DNA of 64,000 nucleotides from Bradyrhizobium sp. SK17 (lineage in GTDB: Bacteria > Pseudomonadota > Alphaproteobacteria > Rhizobiales > Xanthobacteraceae): the NCBI RefSeq assembly GCF_002831585.1, contig NZ_CP025113.1, forward strand, positions 3,797,001 through 3,861,000, in the 5' to 3' direction. This document shows, piece after piece, positions 18,598 through 26,443 of this stretch. Each line of letters opens with the position of its first letter. Within the stretch, counting starts at the first letter, position 1. The translations under genes and the position numbers were made by a program. The notes beneath the pieces were generated by a model. The model made no database searches and was not told the origin of the DNA. It saw nothing but the letters and a program-made list of their open reading frames with translations.

Positions 18598-19553
18598 CGG
18601 AGTTTCGGGTTGAGCGCGTCGCGCAGCCAGTCGCCGAGCAGGTTGATGGAGAGGATCAGGCCCGCCAGCGCAATGCCGGGAAAGGCGACGATCCACCATT
18701 CGCCGGCGAACAGATAGTTGTTGCCGATCCGGATCAGGGTGCCGAGCGAGGGCATGGTGTCGGGCATCCCGGCGCCGAGGAACGACAGCGTCGCCTCGGT
18801 GATGATCGCGAGCGCGAGGTTGATGGTGGCGATCACCAGGATCGGGCCCATCGTGTTCGGCAGCACGTGCCGGAACATGATCTTGGGCGCCGGCAGGCCG
18901 ATCAGCTGCGCCGCCGCCACATAATCCTTGTGCTTCTCGACCATCACCGAGCCGCGCACGGTGCGGGCATATTGCACCCAGAAACTGAGACCGATCGCGA
19001 TGATCAGCACGCCGAACGTGCTCATCTCGTCGAGCCGGTTGCCGAGCAGCGACTTGGCGACGCCGTTGACCAGGAGCGCGATCAGGATCGCGGGGAAGGT
19101 GAGCTGGACGTCGGCGATCCGCATGATCACGGTATCGACCACGCCGCCGAAGTAGCCGGCGACCAGCCCGAGGGCAATGCCGAGCGCGCCGGCGAACACC
19201 ACCCCGGCGATGCCGACCGCCAGCGAGATGCGCAGGCCGTACAGGATCGCGGAGAGCACGTCGCGGCCCTGCTCGTCGGTGCCGAGCAGGAACGGGCTCT
19301 GGCCGTCGGCGGTCCATAGCGGCGCGATCCGCGAGTTGATCAGCTGCAACTGCGCCGGATCGAACGGGTTCTGCACCGCGAACCACGACGCGAAGATCGC
19401 CAGCAGGAAGAACAGCAGCGTGATCGCGGCGGCGACCATCGTCAGCCTGGAGCGACGGAACGAATGGAAGATGTCGCTGTCGAGCGCGCGTTTGAACCAG
19501 CCGGCAGGTGCCTGGCGAACCTCGGAGCGATCGGGGACGACGGCGTCTGACAT
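18594..19553 (-). CDS. Peptide ABC transporter permease, DppC-type (second system)
   Basis: 319 residues from the ATG at 19553. The N-terminal part carries a first helix (LTMVAAAITLLFFLLAIFAS), then the signature PFLLGTDEQGRDVLSAILYG. The ATPase-contact loop is YVAAAQLIGLPAPKIMFRHV and the C-terminus is GDWLRDALNPKLR. It starts 12 bases after the DppB-type permease ends and overlaps the DppD-type ATPase by 4 bases. Confidence 0.92.
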   Translation of the reverse strand: MSDAVVPDRSEVRQAPAGWFKRALDSDIFHSFRRSRLTMVAAAITLLFFLLAIFASWFAVQNPFDPAQLQLINSRIAPLWTADGQSPFLLGTDEQGRDVLSAILYGLRISLAVGIAGVVFAGALGIALGLVAGYFGGVVDTVIMRIADVQLTFPAILIALLVNGVAKSLLGNRLDEMSTFGVLIIAIGLSFWVQYARTVRGSVMVEKHKDYVAAAQLIGLPAPKIMFRHVLPNTMGPILVIATINLALAIITEATLSFLGAGMPDTMPSLGTLIRIGNNYLFAGEWWIVAFPGIALAGLILSINLLGDWLRDALNPKLR

Positions 19554-19564
19554 CGGCCCGTGCC

Positions 19565-20545
19565 TCACGCCGCGCGGCCGACGGTCGAGCGCAAGCGCGG
19601 ATCGACCACGGTGTAGAGGATGTCGACCACGAGATTGATGGTGACGAAGATCAGCGAGACCATCAGGAGATACGCGGCCATGATCGGGATATCGACGTTT
19701 TGCACGGCCTGCACGAACAGAAGTCCCATGCCCGGCCACTGGAACACGGTTTCGGTGATGATCGAGAAAGCAATAACCGAGCCAAATTGCAGCCCGGCCA
19801 CCGTGATCACCGGGATGAGGGTGTTCTTCAGCGCGTGGCCGAAATGGATCGCGCGCGTGGTCAGGCCGCGGGCGCGGGCGAAGCGGATATAGTCGGTCCG
19901 CAGCACTTCCAGCATTTCGGCGCGCACCAGCCGCATGATCAGGGTCATCTGGAACAGTCCGAGCGTGATCGCCGGCAGGATGATCGCCTTCCAGCCGGAG
20001 ACGGTGAGGAGCCCGGTCGACCACCAGCCGAGCTTCACCACCTCGCCGCGGCCGAAGGAGGGCAGCCAGCCCAGGGTCACGGCGAACAGATAGATCAAGA
20101 GGATGCCGATCAGGAAGGTCGGCAGCGAAATGCCGATCAGCGATATCGCCTGGAATAACCTGGCCAGCATGGTGTCGCGACGCAGCGCCGAATAGACCCC
20201 CATCAGGATGCCGGCCACCATTGCAAACAGCGTCGCGCAGATCGCAAGCTCCAGCGTTGCCGGCATGCGTTCCGCCAGCAGCGACGAGACCGGCAGGCGG
20301 AACTGGTAGGACACGCCGAACTTGAACTGCATTGCATTGATGAAGTAGCGGCCGAACTGCACCAGCACGGGATCGTCAAGCCCGAGCGACCGGCGGATCT
20401 CGGCGCGCTGTGCGGCCGAGGTGTCGATCGAGACCATCTGGTTCACCGGATCGCCGGCGAAGCGGAACATCGCGAACGCGATGACGCCGACGGCGAGCAT
20501 CACGCCGATGGCCTGCAGAAAGCGGCGAAGAGTGAAAGCCAGCAT
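19565..20545 (-). CDS. Peptide ABC transporter permease, DppB-type (second system)
   Basis: 326 residues starting MLAFTLRRFLQAIGVMLAVG. The periplasmic segment has FRFAGDPVNQMVSIDTSAAQ and RSLGLDDPVLVQFGRYF. The coupling loop is YIRFARARGLTTRAIHFGHA, and the end is VVDPRLRS. It follows the binding-protein gene by 103 bases that hold a strong hairpin. It pairs with the DppC-type permease as the membrane channel of the second importer. Confidence 0.92.
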   Translation of the reverse strand: MLAFTLRRFLQAIGVMLAVGVIAFAMFRFAGDPVNQMVSIDTSAAQRAEIRRSLGLDDPVLVQFGRYFINAMQFKFGVSYQFRLPVSSLLAERMPATLELAICATLFAMVAGILMGVYSALRRDTMLARLFQAISLIGISLPTFLIGILLIYLFAVTLGWLPSFGRGEVVKLGWWSTGLLTVSGWKAIILPAITLGLFQMTLIMRLVRAEMLEVLRTDYIRFARARGLTTRAIHFGHALKNTLIPVITVAGLQFGSVIAFSIITETVFQWPGMGLLFVQAVQNVDIPIMAAYLLMVSLIFVTINLVVDILYTVVDPRLRSTVGRAA

Positions 20546-20604
20546 CTCTACCTTTCACTGCTTTTGACACGCGGCGCGCGGCCTTGCGCTGCCGGAAAAC
20601 GAGA

Positions 20605-20632
20605 GGTCCCGGAAGCCTGCGCTTCCGGGACC
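20605..20632 (-). other. Strong intercistronic hairpin after a binding-protein gene
   Basis: GGTCCCGGAAGC, loop CTGC, GCTTCCGGGACC: a perfect 12-bp stem 17 bases after the stop of the binding-protein gene and before the permease. There is no T-tract, so it more likely protects the upstream mRNA from 3' decay and gives the binding protein more copies than the permeases. Confidence 0.7.
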
Positions 20633-20648
20633 CAATTCGCTGAAACCA

Positions 20649-22247
20649 CTATTCACCCTGTTTGGTCGCCCAGTAGAGCAGCACCTGGTTGTCCGCGCGC
20701 TGGGTCAATTTGACCTTCTTCGACACGCCCCACACCAGCGGTTGCTGATGCAGCGGGATATAGCCGTAATCCTTGATCACGATCTCATAGGCTTGCTTGA
20801 TCAGCTGGTCGCGCTTGGCGGTGTCGCTCTCGACCAGCACCTTGTCGGTGAGCGCGTCGACTTCCTTGTTGCAATAACCGCCGAGATTGGCTTCGCCCCT
20901 TGTGGGATCCTTCGGATCGTTGCGGCAGCCGAGGATATCGTGCAGCACATTGTGGGAATCCGAGGTCGCCGGTGTCCAGCCCAGCATGAAGAACGAGGTC
21001 TGGTAGCCGCCGGGCTTCAGCACCTTGGCGAAATACTGCGCCTTCGGCTGGGCCAGCAGGTTCACCTTGATGCCGATGCGGGCCAGCATGCCGACCACCG
21101 CCTGGCAGATCTGGGCGTCGTTGACATAGCGGTCGTTCGGGCAATCCATCGTGACCTCGAAGCCGTTCGGATAGCCGGCGTCGGCGAGCAGCTTCTTGGC
21201 GCCTTCCGGATCGAGCTTCGGCCGGGTGAATTCCTTCGACAGCGGGTAGAGCTCGGGCGCGATCATCAGCGTCGAGGGCGTCGACATGCCGCGCATGACG
21301 CGGGTCTTGATCAGATCGACGTCGATCGTCTTGTAGAAGGCTTCGCGGACGCGAATGTCCTTGAACGGGTTCTTGCCCTTGATGTTGGAGAACAGCAGCT
21401 CGTCGCGCGCCATGTCCATGCCGATGAAGATGGTGCGGATCTCCGGCCCGGTCAGCACGGTCGCGGTGCCGCTCGAATTGACGCGCTGGATGTCCTGGAT
21501 CGGGACCGGCTCGATGACGTCGACATCGCCCGAGAGCAGCGCGGCGACCCGGGTGGCGTCCGAGGCGATCGAGGTGAAAATGATCTCCTTGAGATTGTGC
21601 TCCGGCTTGCGCCAGTAGCCCGGGTAGACCTTGAAGACGGTCTTCACGCCGGGCTGATGGCTCTCGATCATGAAGGGGCCGGTGCCGTTCTCGTGCAGCG
21701 CCGCGTAGCTCGGCGTGGTCGCGGAGGCCGGCGTCGGCGCGACGGAGTTGTTCTCCTCGCACCATTTCTTGTCCATGATGTACCAGCTATCCCACTGCGA
21801 GGTCAGGATGGGATTTGGCGAATCCAGCGTCACGTCGACCGTGTAATCGTCGACCTTGGTGAACTTGGCGTCGGGCGGGACGTTGCTGAGGAAGTTGGAA
21901 CCCTTGGCGCGGACGCGCTCGGCGGAAAACAGCACGTCGTCGGCGGTGAAGGGATCGCCATTGTGGAATTTCACGCCCTTGCGCAGATGGAAGCGCCATT
22001 TGGTCGGGCTCAGCGTCTCCCAGCTTTCCGCCAGCGCCGGGATGATCTTCAGGTCCTTGTCGCGCGCCACCAAGCCTTCATAGACATGGCCATGATGCGC
22101 GATCGTCGTGGTTTCCTTCAGCGTATAGGGATCCAGCGACTTCAGCTCGCCCTGGTTGGCATATCTCAAGGTCTGGGCCGACGCCGGCGAAGCAAAGGCA
22201 ACGAATGCGACGGCGGCCGCCGCAAGCAAACTCCAACGTACCGACAT
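20649..22247 (-). CDS. Periplasmic substrate-binding protein of peptide ABC transporter (SBP family 5, second system)
   Basis: 532 residues with a Sec signal peptide (MSVRWSLLAAAAVAFVAFAS, cleavage after about residue 24, PASA/QT). Family-5 features are TLRYANQGELKSLDPYTLKE, LRKGVKFHNGDPFTADDVLF, VREAFYKTIDVDLIKTRVM and a C-terminal YGYIPLHQQPLVWGVSK. It is the first gene of the large minus-strand group, so the main promoter should lie upstream of 22247. It delivers its ligand, probably a peptide or related compound, to the two permeases downstream. Confidence 0.93.
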   Translation of the reverse strand: MSVRWSLLAAAAVAFVAFASPASAQTLRYANQGELKSLDPYTLKETTTIAHHGHVYEGLVARDKDLKIIPALAESWETLSPTKWRFHLRKGVKFHNGDPFTADDVLFSAERVRAKGSNFLSNVPPDAKFTKVDDYTVDVTLDSPNPILTSQWDSWYIMDKKWCEENNSVAPTPASATTPSYAALHENGTGPFMIESHQPGVKTVFKVYPGYWRKPEHNLKEIIFTSIASDATRVAALLSGDVDVIEPVPIQDIQRVNSSGTATVLTGPEIRTIFIGMDMARDELLFSNIKGKNPFKDIRVREAFYKTIDVDLIKTRVMRGMSTPSTLMIAPELYPLSKEFTRPKLDPEGAKKLLADAGYPNGFEVTMDCPNDRYVNDAQICQAVVGMLARIGIKVNLLAQPKAQYFAKVLKPGGYQTSFFMLGWTPATSDSHNVLHDILGCRNDPKDPTRGEANLGGYCNKEVDALTDKVLVESDTAKRDQLIKQAYEIVIKDYGYIPLHQQPLVWGVSKKVKLTQRADNQVLLYWATKQGE

Positions 22248-22633
22248 GTGAACCCGCGTCCCCCGTTTTTGTCCGCCGGCTGCTTTGTCCGGCTGGTATT
22301 ATTGATGCATGTTGCCAGAGTTTAACGGCTGCGCAAGCGCGATTTCCCCAAGGGGCACCCCGTTCGCGCCGGTGCAGCGCAATGCAGCGGAGTTGAGCAT
22401 AGGCGGCTGGCGCGAGCACGTGACATTCGACTTTCGGACTGCCGCTCGTCGATTGCGGGAATGATCGCCGGCGAGCCGTGCATGCCGGCCGTCCCAAACA
22501 GTTTGGTTGACCATAACGGATGATTGAGGCCGACTGCACCATGGGGCAGTCAAGGCTCGCTTGCGCAATGCACCCCGACGCGGTGATACTGGGACGGGCC
22601 AAGACGCGACAAGGCGCATTTGAGGAGGCGGAT
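22248..22633. promoter_or_regulatory. Divergent intergenic region with palindrome CCAAAC-A-GTTTGG
   Basis: 386 bases between the second binding-protein gene (minus) and the DUF6489-like gene (plus), with no convincing gene. It holds a perfect inverted repeat CCAAAC-A-GTTTGG at 22494-22506, directly followed by TTGACC (22507-22512), a possible -35 box for the plus strand. A clear -10 box is missing. The frame upstream of 22634 is open but shows no family likeness. Confidence 0.4.
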
Positions 22634-22882
22634 ATGAAGGTCAATGTCGAGATAGATTGTACGCCCCTTGAAGCGCGCCAGTTCTTCGGCCTGCCGGATG
22701 TGGCGCCGATGCAGACCGCCGTCATGGACAAACTACAGCAGCAGATGACGTCGAACATCGACAAGATCTCGCCGGAATCGCTGATGCAGAGCTGGTTCAC
22801 CTTCGATCCGAAGCTTGCCGAGCGTTTCCAGGACATGTTCGCGGCAATGGCCGGCTTCGGCAGCGTGGCCAAGAAGAAATAG
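22634..22882 (+). CDS. Small conserved protein, DUF6489-like
   Basis: 82 residues from the ATG at 22634, preceded by a strong AGGAGG. It begins MKVNVEIDCTPLEARQFFGL, with PDVAPMQTAVMDKLQQQM and SPESLMQSWFTFDP following, and ends in a lysine tail (AKKK). I associate this pattern with a small family of unknown function common in alphaproteobacteria, found near acyl-lipid or PHA genes. A longer upstream frame is open but lacks a ribosome site. It touches the next hydrolase gene, whose GTG overlaps its stop by one base, so the two are co-translated. Confidence 0.7.
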   Translation: MKVNVEIDCTPLEARQFFGLPDVAPMQTAVMDKLQQQMTSNIDKISPESLMQSWFTFDPKLAERFQDMFAAMAGFGSVAKKK

Positions 22883-22890
22883 TGACCGCC

Positions 22891-23682
22891 ATGGACAGGA
22901 GCGTTGAAGGGACCGAACGCCGGTTGCGTCCGCCAAGCCTGTTCCTGATGCTGGCCGAAGGCCGCGGCCTGCTCGAGTTCAATTCGAGCCTGCTGCTTTC
23001 GCCGCTCCTGATGCAGGCGCCGAAGGGCGATGGTCATCCGGTGCTGGCGCTGCCGGGCTTTCTTGCCAGCGACCTTTCGATGGCGCCGATGCGGCGCTAT
23101 CTGAAGCAACTCGGCTATGACGCCCATGCCTGGAACATGGGGCGCAATTTCGGCGGCATCGCCTCCAGACGGGACGCGCTGCGTGACCTGCTGAAGCGGA
23201 TTCACGAGACCTCCGGGCGCAAGGTCTCGATCATCGGCTGGAGCCTCGGCGGCGTCTACGCGCGCGACCTTGCGTCGCATATGCCGGAGCTGGTGCGCTC
23301 CGTCATCACGCTCGGCAGCCCGTTCGCCGACGACATCCGCGCCACCAATGCGACGCGGCTCTACGAACTGCTCTCCGGCGAGGGGATCAACGATATCCCC
23401 GAGATCCGCGCCGCGATCGCGGGCGACATGCCGGTGCCGACGACCTCGATCTATTCCCGCACCGACGGCATCGTGAACTGGCGCACCTCGCGGGTGCGGC
23501 CGTCGACCACCGCCGAGAACATCGAGGTGCATTTCGCCAGCCACCTCGGTCTCGGGGTCAACCCCGCGGCGCTGTGGGCGATCGCGGACCGGCTGGCGCA
23601 GCCCGAAGGGGAATTCCGGCATTTTGACCGGTCGGGCCCCTTTGCCATTGCCTACGGGGCGGCAGAACAGGCACTATCCTGA
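22891..23682 (+). CDS. Alpha/beta hydrolase (lipase/PGAP1-like), paralogue of the gene at 46637
   Basis: 263 residues from the ATG at 22891; a GTG at 22882 is an alternative that overlaps the previous stop. The nucleophile elbow is GWSLGG (serine in the middle) in KVSIIGWSLGGVYARDLA, and VITLGSPFADD follows. Other blocks are GDGHPVLALPGFLASD near residue 47 and the late FDRSGP. A paralogue at 46637 shares these blocks throughout. The neighbours, a DUF6489-like protein and a wax ester synthase, suggest an esterase or thioesterase acting on acyl lipids; the substrate is inferred. Confidence 0.82.
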   Translation: MDRSVEGTERRLRPPSLFLMLAEGRGLLEFNSSLLLSPLLMQAPKGDGHPVLALPGFLASDLSMAPMRRYLKQLGYDAHAWNMGRNFGGIASRRDALRDLLKRIHETSGRKVSIIGWSLGGVYARDLASHMPELVRSVITLGSPFADDIRATNATRLYELLSGEGINDIPEIRAAIAGDMPVPTTSIYSRTDGIVNWRTSRVRPSTTAENIEVHFASHLGLGVNPAALWAIADRLAQPEGEFRHFDRSGPFAIAYGAAEQALS

Positions 23683-23740
23683 CCAGACGACGAGAAGCGC
23701 CGCCAAGGCGCCCGCGTGAGTTGGCTCTCGGGAGGAGATC

Positions 23741-25291
23741 ATGAGCGACGCCAAGAAGCTGTCCTCGCTGGACGCATCGTTTCTGTATCTGGAAACGCCG
23801 GAAATGCCGATGCATGTCGGCAGCATGGCGATCTTCCGGCTGCCCGACGGCTACAAGGGCGACTTCTTCGAGGAGTTCAAGGCGATGATCGCCTCGCGGC
23901 TGCACATCGCGCCGATCCTCAAGGCGCGCTTGCAGAAGGCGCCGCTCGACATCGATCATCCGTCGTGGGTCGAGGACGACCAGTTCGACATCGACCGCCA
24001 CATCTTCCGTGCCAGCCTGCCGGCGCCGCGCGACCGCGCCACCCTGGAACGGATCGTCGGCTGGATGCACGCCAAGCTGTTGAACCGCGCCCGCCCGCTC
24101 TGGGAGTTCTACGTCTTCGAGGGTATGAAGGACAATGAGATCGGGCTCTATTCCAAGATGCACCACGCCTGCATCGATGGCGGCGCCGGTGCCGCGCTGA
24201 CCAGCATGATCTACGACCTGACGCCGGTGCCGCGCGAGATCGAACCGCCGAGCGCAAAGAAGGTCGCGCCGGAGCCGCGCGACATCGCGGCCAATCTGAT
24301 CGACGCCTATCAGCAGCTTTGGACCCAGCCGTTCGAGGCGGCGGCCGCCGCGCAGAAGAGCCTGGAGCTGCCGCGCTCCGGCAAGAGCGACCTCGGCTCG
24401 ATCCTGTTCGACAACGCCATGTTCCAGATCGAGAGCGCGGTGAAGTTCGCCGGCTCGATGCCGACGGTCTTGAAGAGCCTGTCCGACGTCGTCGCCAAGG
24501 TCGCCGATCCCAGGTCGCGCGAGAGCCTGCAAGCGATGGCCTCGCCGCCGACCATCCTCAACAAGGCGATTTCGTCGGAGCGCAGCTTTGCCGGCACCTC
24601 GATCTCGCTGTCGCGCGCCAAGGCGCTGGCCAAGGCCTCGGGCGGCAAGCTCAACGACGTCGTGCTAGCGCTCGCCTCCGGCGTGGTGCGGCGCTATCTG
24701 ATCAGCCAGGGCGCGTTGCCGAACAAGTCGCTGACGGCCGGGGTGCCGATCTCGCTGCGCGAGGAAGGCAATGCCGATTCCAACAACCAGGTGTTCGGCA
24801 TGATCTGCTCGATTGCGAGCGACGTCGAGGACCCCAAGAAGCGGCTGGAAACCATCATCGCGCAGTCGACCAAGTCCAAGGAGATGTCGCATCCGCTGCG
24901 TGCCCTGATGCCGCAGGTTTCCAACATCTCGATGTTGGGCGCGCCGATCCTGGTGCAGATCATGGCGCTGCTGTACAGCCGCTCCGACCTCTCCAACGTG
25001 CTGCCCCCGGCCACCAACATCACGGTCTCGAACGTGCCGGGACCGCGGCAGACGCTGTATGCGGCGGGCGCCGAGCTGCTGCACATCTTCCCGGTCTCGA
25101 TCTCGACCCACGGCATTGCACTCAACATCACCGTGCAAAGCTACCGCGATCAGCTCGATTTCGGCTTCATCGTGGGTGCCAACATCATTCCCCATGTGCA
25201 GGTGATGTGTGACATGCTGCCGCTCGAGTTCGATGCACTCGAGGCGGCGTTCGCTCCCCCGCCTGCGGACATCAAGGGCGCGGCCGAATAG
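23741..25291 (+). CDS. Wax ester synthase/acyl-CoA:diacylglycerol acyltransferase (WS/DGAT)
   Basis: 516 residues of the WS/DGAT acyltransferase family, which joins acyl-CoA to fatty alcohols or diacylglycerol at the membrane surface. The catalytic motif HHACIDGG is at about 141-148 (HHxxxDG). The N-terminus LSSLDASFLYLETPEMPMHV and the C-terminal block NITVSNVPGPRQTLYAAGAE are typical. GGAGG stands a few bases before the ATG. It follows the alpha/beta hydrolase by 58 bases and precedes an epoxide-hydrolase-like gene, in a same-strand lipid cluster. It could make storage lipid or wax esters in addition to PHA. Confidence 0.92.
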   Translation: MSDAKKLSSLDASFLYLETPEMPMHVGSMAIFRLPDGYKGDFFEEFKAMIASRLHIAPILKARLQKAPLDIDHPSWVEDDQFDIDRHIFRASLPAPRDRATLERIVGWMHAKLLNRARPLWEFYVFEGMKDNEIGLYSKMHHACIDGGAGAALTSMIYDLTPVPREIEPPSAKKVAPEPRDIAANLIDAYQQLWTQPFEAAAAAQKSLELPRSGKSDLGSILFDNAMFQIESAVKFAGSMPTVLKSLSDVVAKVADPRSRESLQAMASPPTILNKAISSERSFAGTSISLSRAKALAKASGGKLNDVVLALASGVVRRYLISQGALPNKSLTAGVPISLREEGNADSNNQVFGMICSIASDVEDPKKRLETIIAQSTKSKEMSHPLRALMPQVSNISMLGAPILVQIMALLYSRSDLSNVLPPATNITVSNVPGPRQTLYAAGAELLHIFPVSISTHGIALNITVQSYRDQLDFGFIVGANIIPHVQVMCDMLPLEFDALEAAFAPPPADIKGAAE

Positions 25292-25303
25292 GAATTGCTG
25301 TCA

Positions 25304-26299
25304 ATGATCGAAATGCCACCGCTCCAGTTCGCCGAGACGAACGGCATCCGCATGGGGTTTTACGAAGCGGGCCCCAAGACCGACACGCCGCCTGTGGTGC
25401 TCTGCCACGGCTGGCCCGAACTGGCGTTCTCCTGGCGTCACCAGATCAAGGCGCTGGGCGAGGCCGGCATCCGGGTGATCGCACCCGATCAGCGCGGCTA
25501 TGGCGCGACCGACCGGCCGGAGCCGGTCGAAGCCTACGACATGGAGCACCTGACCGGTGATCTCGTCGGCCTGCTCGACCATCTCAAGATCGACAAGGCG
25601 ATCTTCGTCGGTCACGACTGGGGCGGATTCGTCGTCTGGCAGATGCCGCTACGATACCCGTCGCGGGTCGCCGGTGTCGTCGGCGTCAACACGCCGCATT
25701 GGGACCGCGCGCCTGTCGACCCGATCGCGCTGTTCCGGCAGCGCTTCGGCGACCAGATGTACATCGTCCAGTTTCAGGATCCGGCGCGCGAACCCGACCG
25801 CATCTTCGGCAGCAGGGTCGAGCAGACCTTCGATGCCTTCATGCGCAAGCCGGCGCCGCGTCCCGCCGATGCGCCCCCCGAACAGCCGATCGCGGGTGTC
25901 GGCGCATCGGCCCGGCTCAATCTGGCGTTCCCGCAGATGATCGCGAACTACGATGCCAGGCACGATCCGCGCACGCCGATCCTGTCGGCGGAGGAGAAGA
26001 AGGTGTTCGTCGACACTTTCACCGGGACCGGCTTCACCGGCGGCATCAACTGGTATCGCAATTTCACCCGCAACTGGGAACGCTCGGCCGGGCTGGACCA
26101 CAATGTGCGGGTGCCGTCGCTGATGATCATGGCCGAGAACGACGCGGTGCTGCCGCCCTCGGCCGCCGATGGCATGGAGAGGCTGGTGCCGGACCTCGAG
26201 AAATACCTGGTCAAGGACAGCGGCCATTGGACGCAGCAGGAAAAGCCTGACGAGGTCAGCGCCAAGCTGATCGAGTGGCGCAAGAGACGATTTGGTTGA
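25304..26299 (+). CDS. Alpha/beta hydrolase, epoxide hydrolase-like
   Basis: 331 residues from the ATG at 25304; an in-frame TTG three codons earlier is less likely. HGWP at about 35 forms the oxyanion hole. The nucleophile elbow GHDWGG puts Asp105 as nucleophile, which separates epoxide hydrolases and dehalogenases from serine esterases. The late GHWTQQEKP carries the catalytic histidine. It follows the WS/DGAT by 12 bases and precedes the P450-reductase fusion, which could produce epoxides from unsaturated fatty acids. The epoxide role is inferred from motif and context. Confidence 0.87.
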   Translation: MIEMPPLQFAETNGIRMGFYEAGPKTDTPPVVLCHGWPELAFSWRHQIKALGEAGIRVIAPDQRGYGATDRPEPVEAYDMEHLTGDLVGLLDHLKIDKAIFVGHDWGGFVVWQMPLRYPSRVAGVVGVNTPHWDRAPVDPIALFRQRFGDQMYIVQFQDPAREPDRIFGSRVEQTFDAFMRKPAPRPADAPPEQPIAGVGASARLNLAFPQMIANYDARHDPRTPILSAEEKKVFVDTFTGTGFTGGINWYRNFTRNWERSAGLDHNVRVPSLMIMAENDAVLPPSAADGMERLVPDLEKYLVKDSGHWTQQEKPDEVSAKLIEWRKRRFG

Positions 26300-26311
26300 C
26301 GACCGGCGGTC

Positions 26312-26407
26312 GTCATTCCGGGGCGCGCGTAGCGCGAGCCCGGAATCCATAACCATGATCGTGAGTATGGATTCCGGGCCTGCGCCTGCGGCGCATCCCG
26401 GAATGAC
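26312..26407. repeat. Interspersed palindromic element, GTCATTCCGGG type
   Basis: Begins GTCATTCCGGGGCGCGCG and ends GCGCATCCCGGAATGAC, with an inner arm CCCGGAATCCATA / TATGGATTCCGGG. It sits between the epoxide-hydrolase-like gene and the P450 fusion, 37 bases before the latter's start. A short relative is at 52501. Confidence 0.8.
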
Positions 26408-26443
26408 GAGCGGGATTGAAGCGACACAGGGGGCACTTCCAAC

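Noticed and set aside
17614..19386. 590-codon minus frame suggesting a permease-ATPase fusion
   Set aside because: The leading 260 or so residues are an out-of-frame reading of the DppC-type permease.
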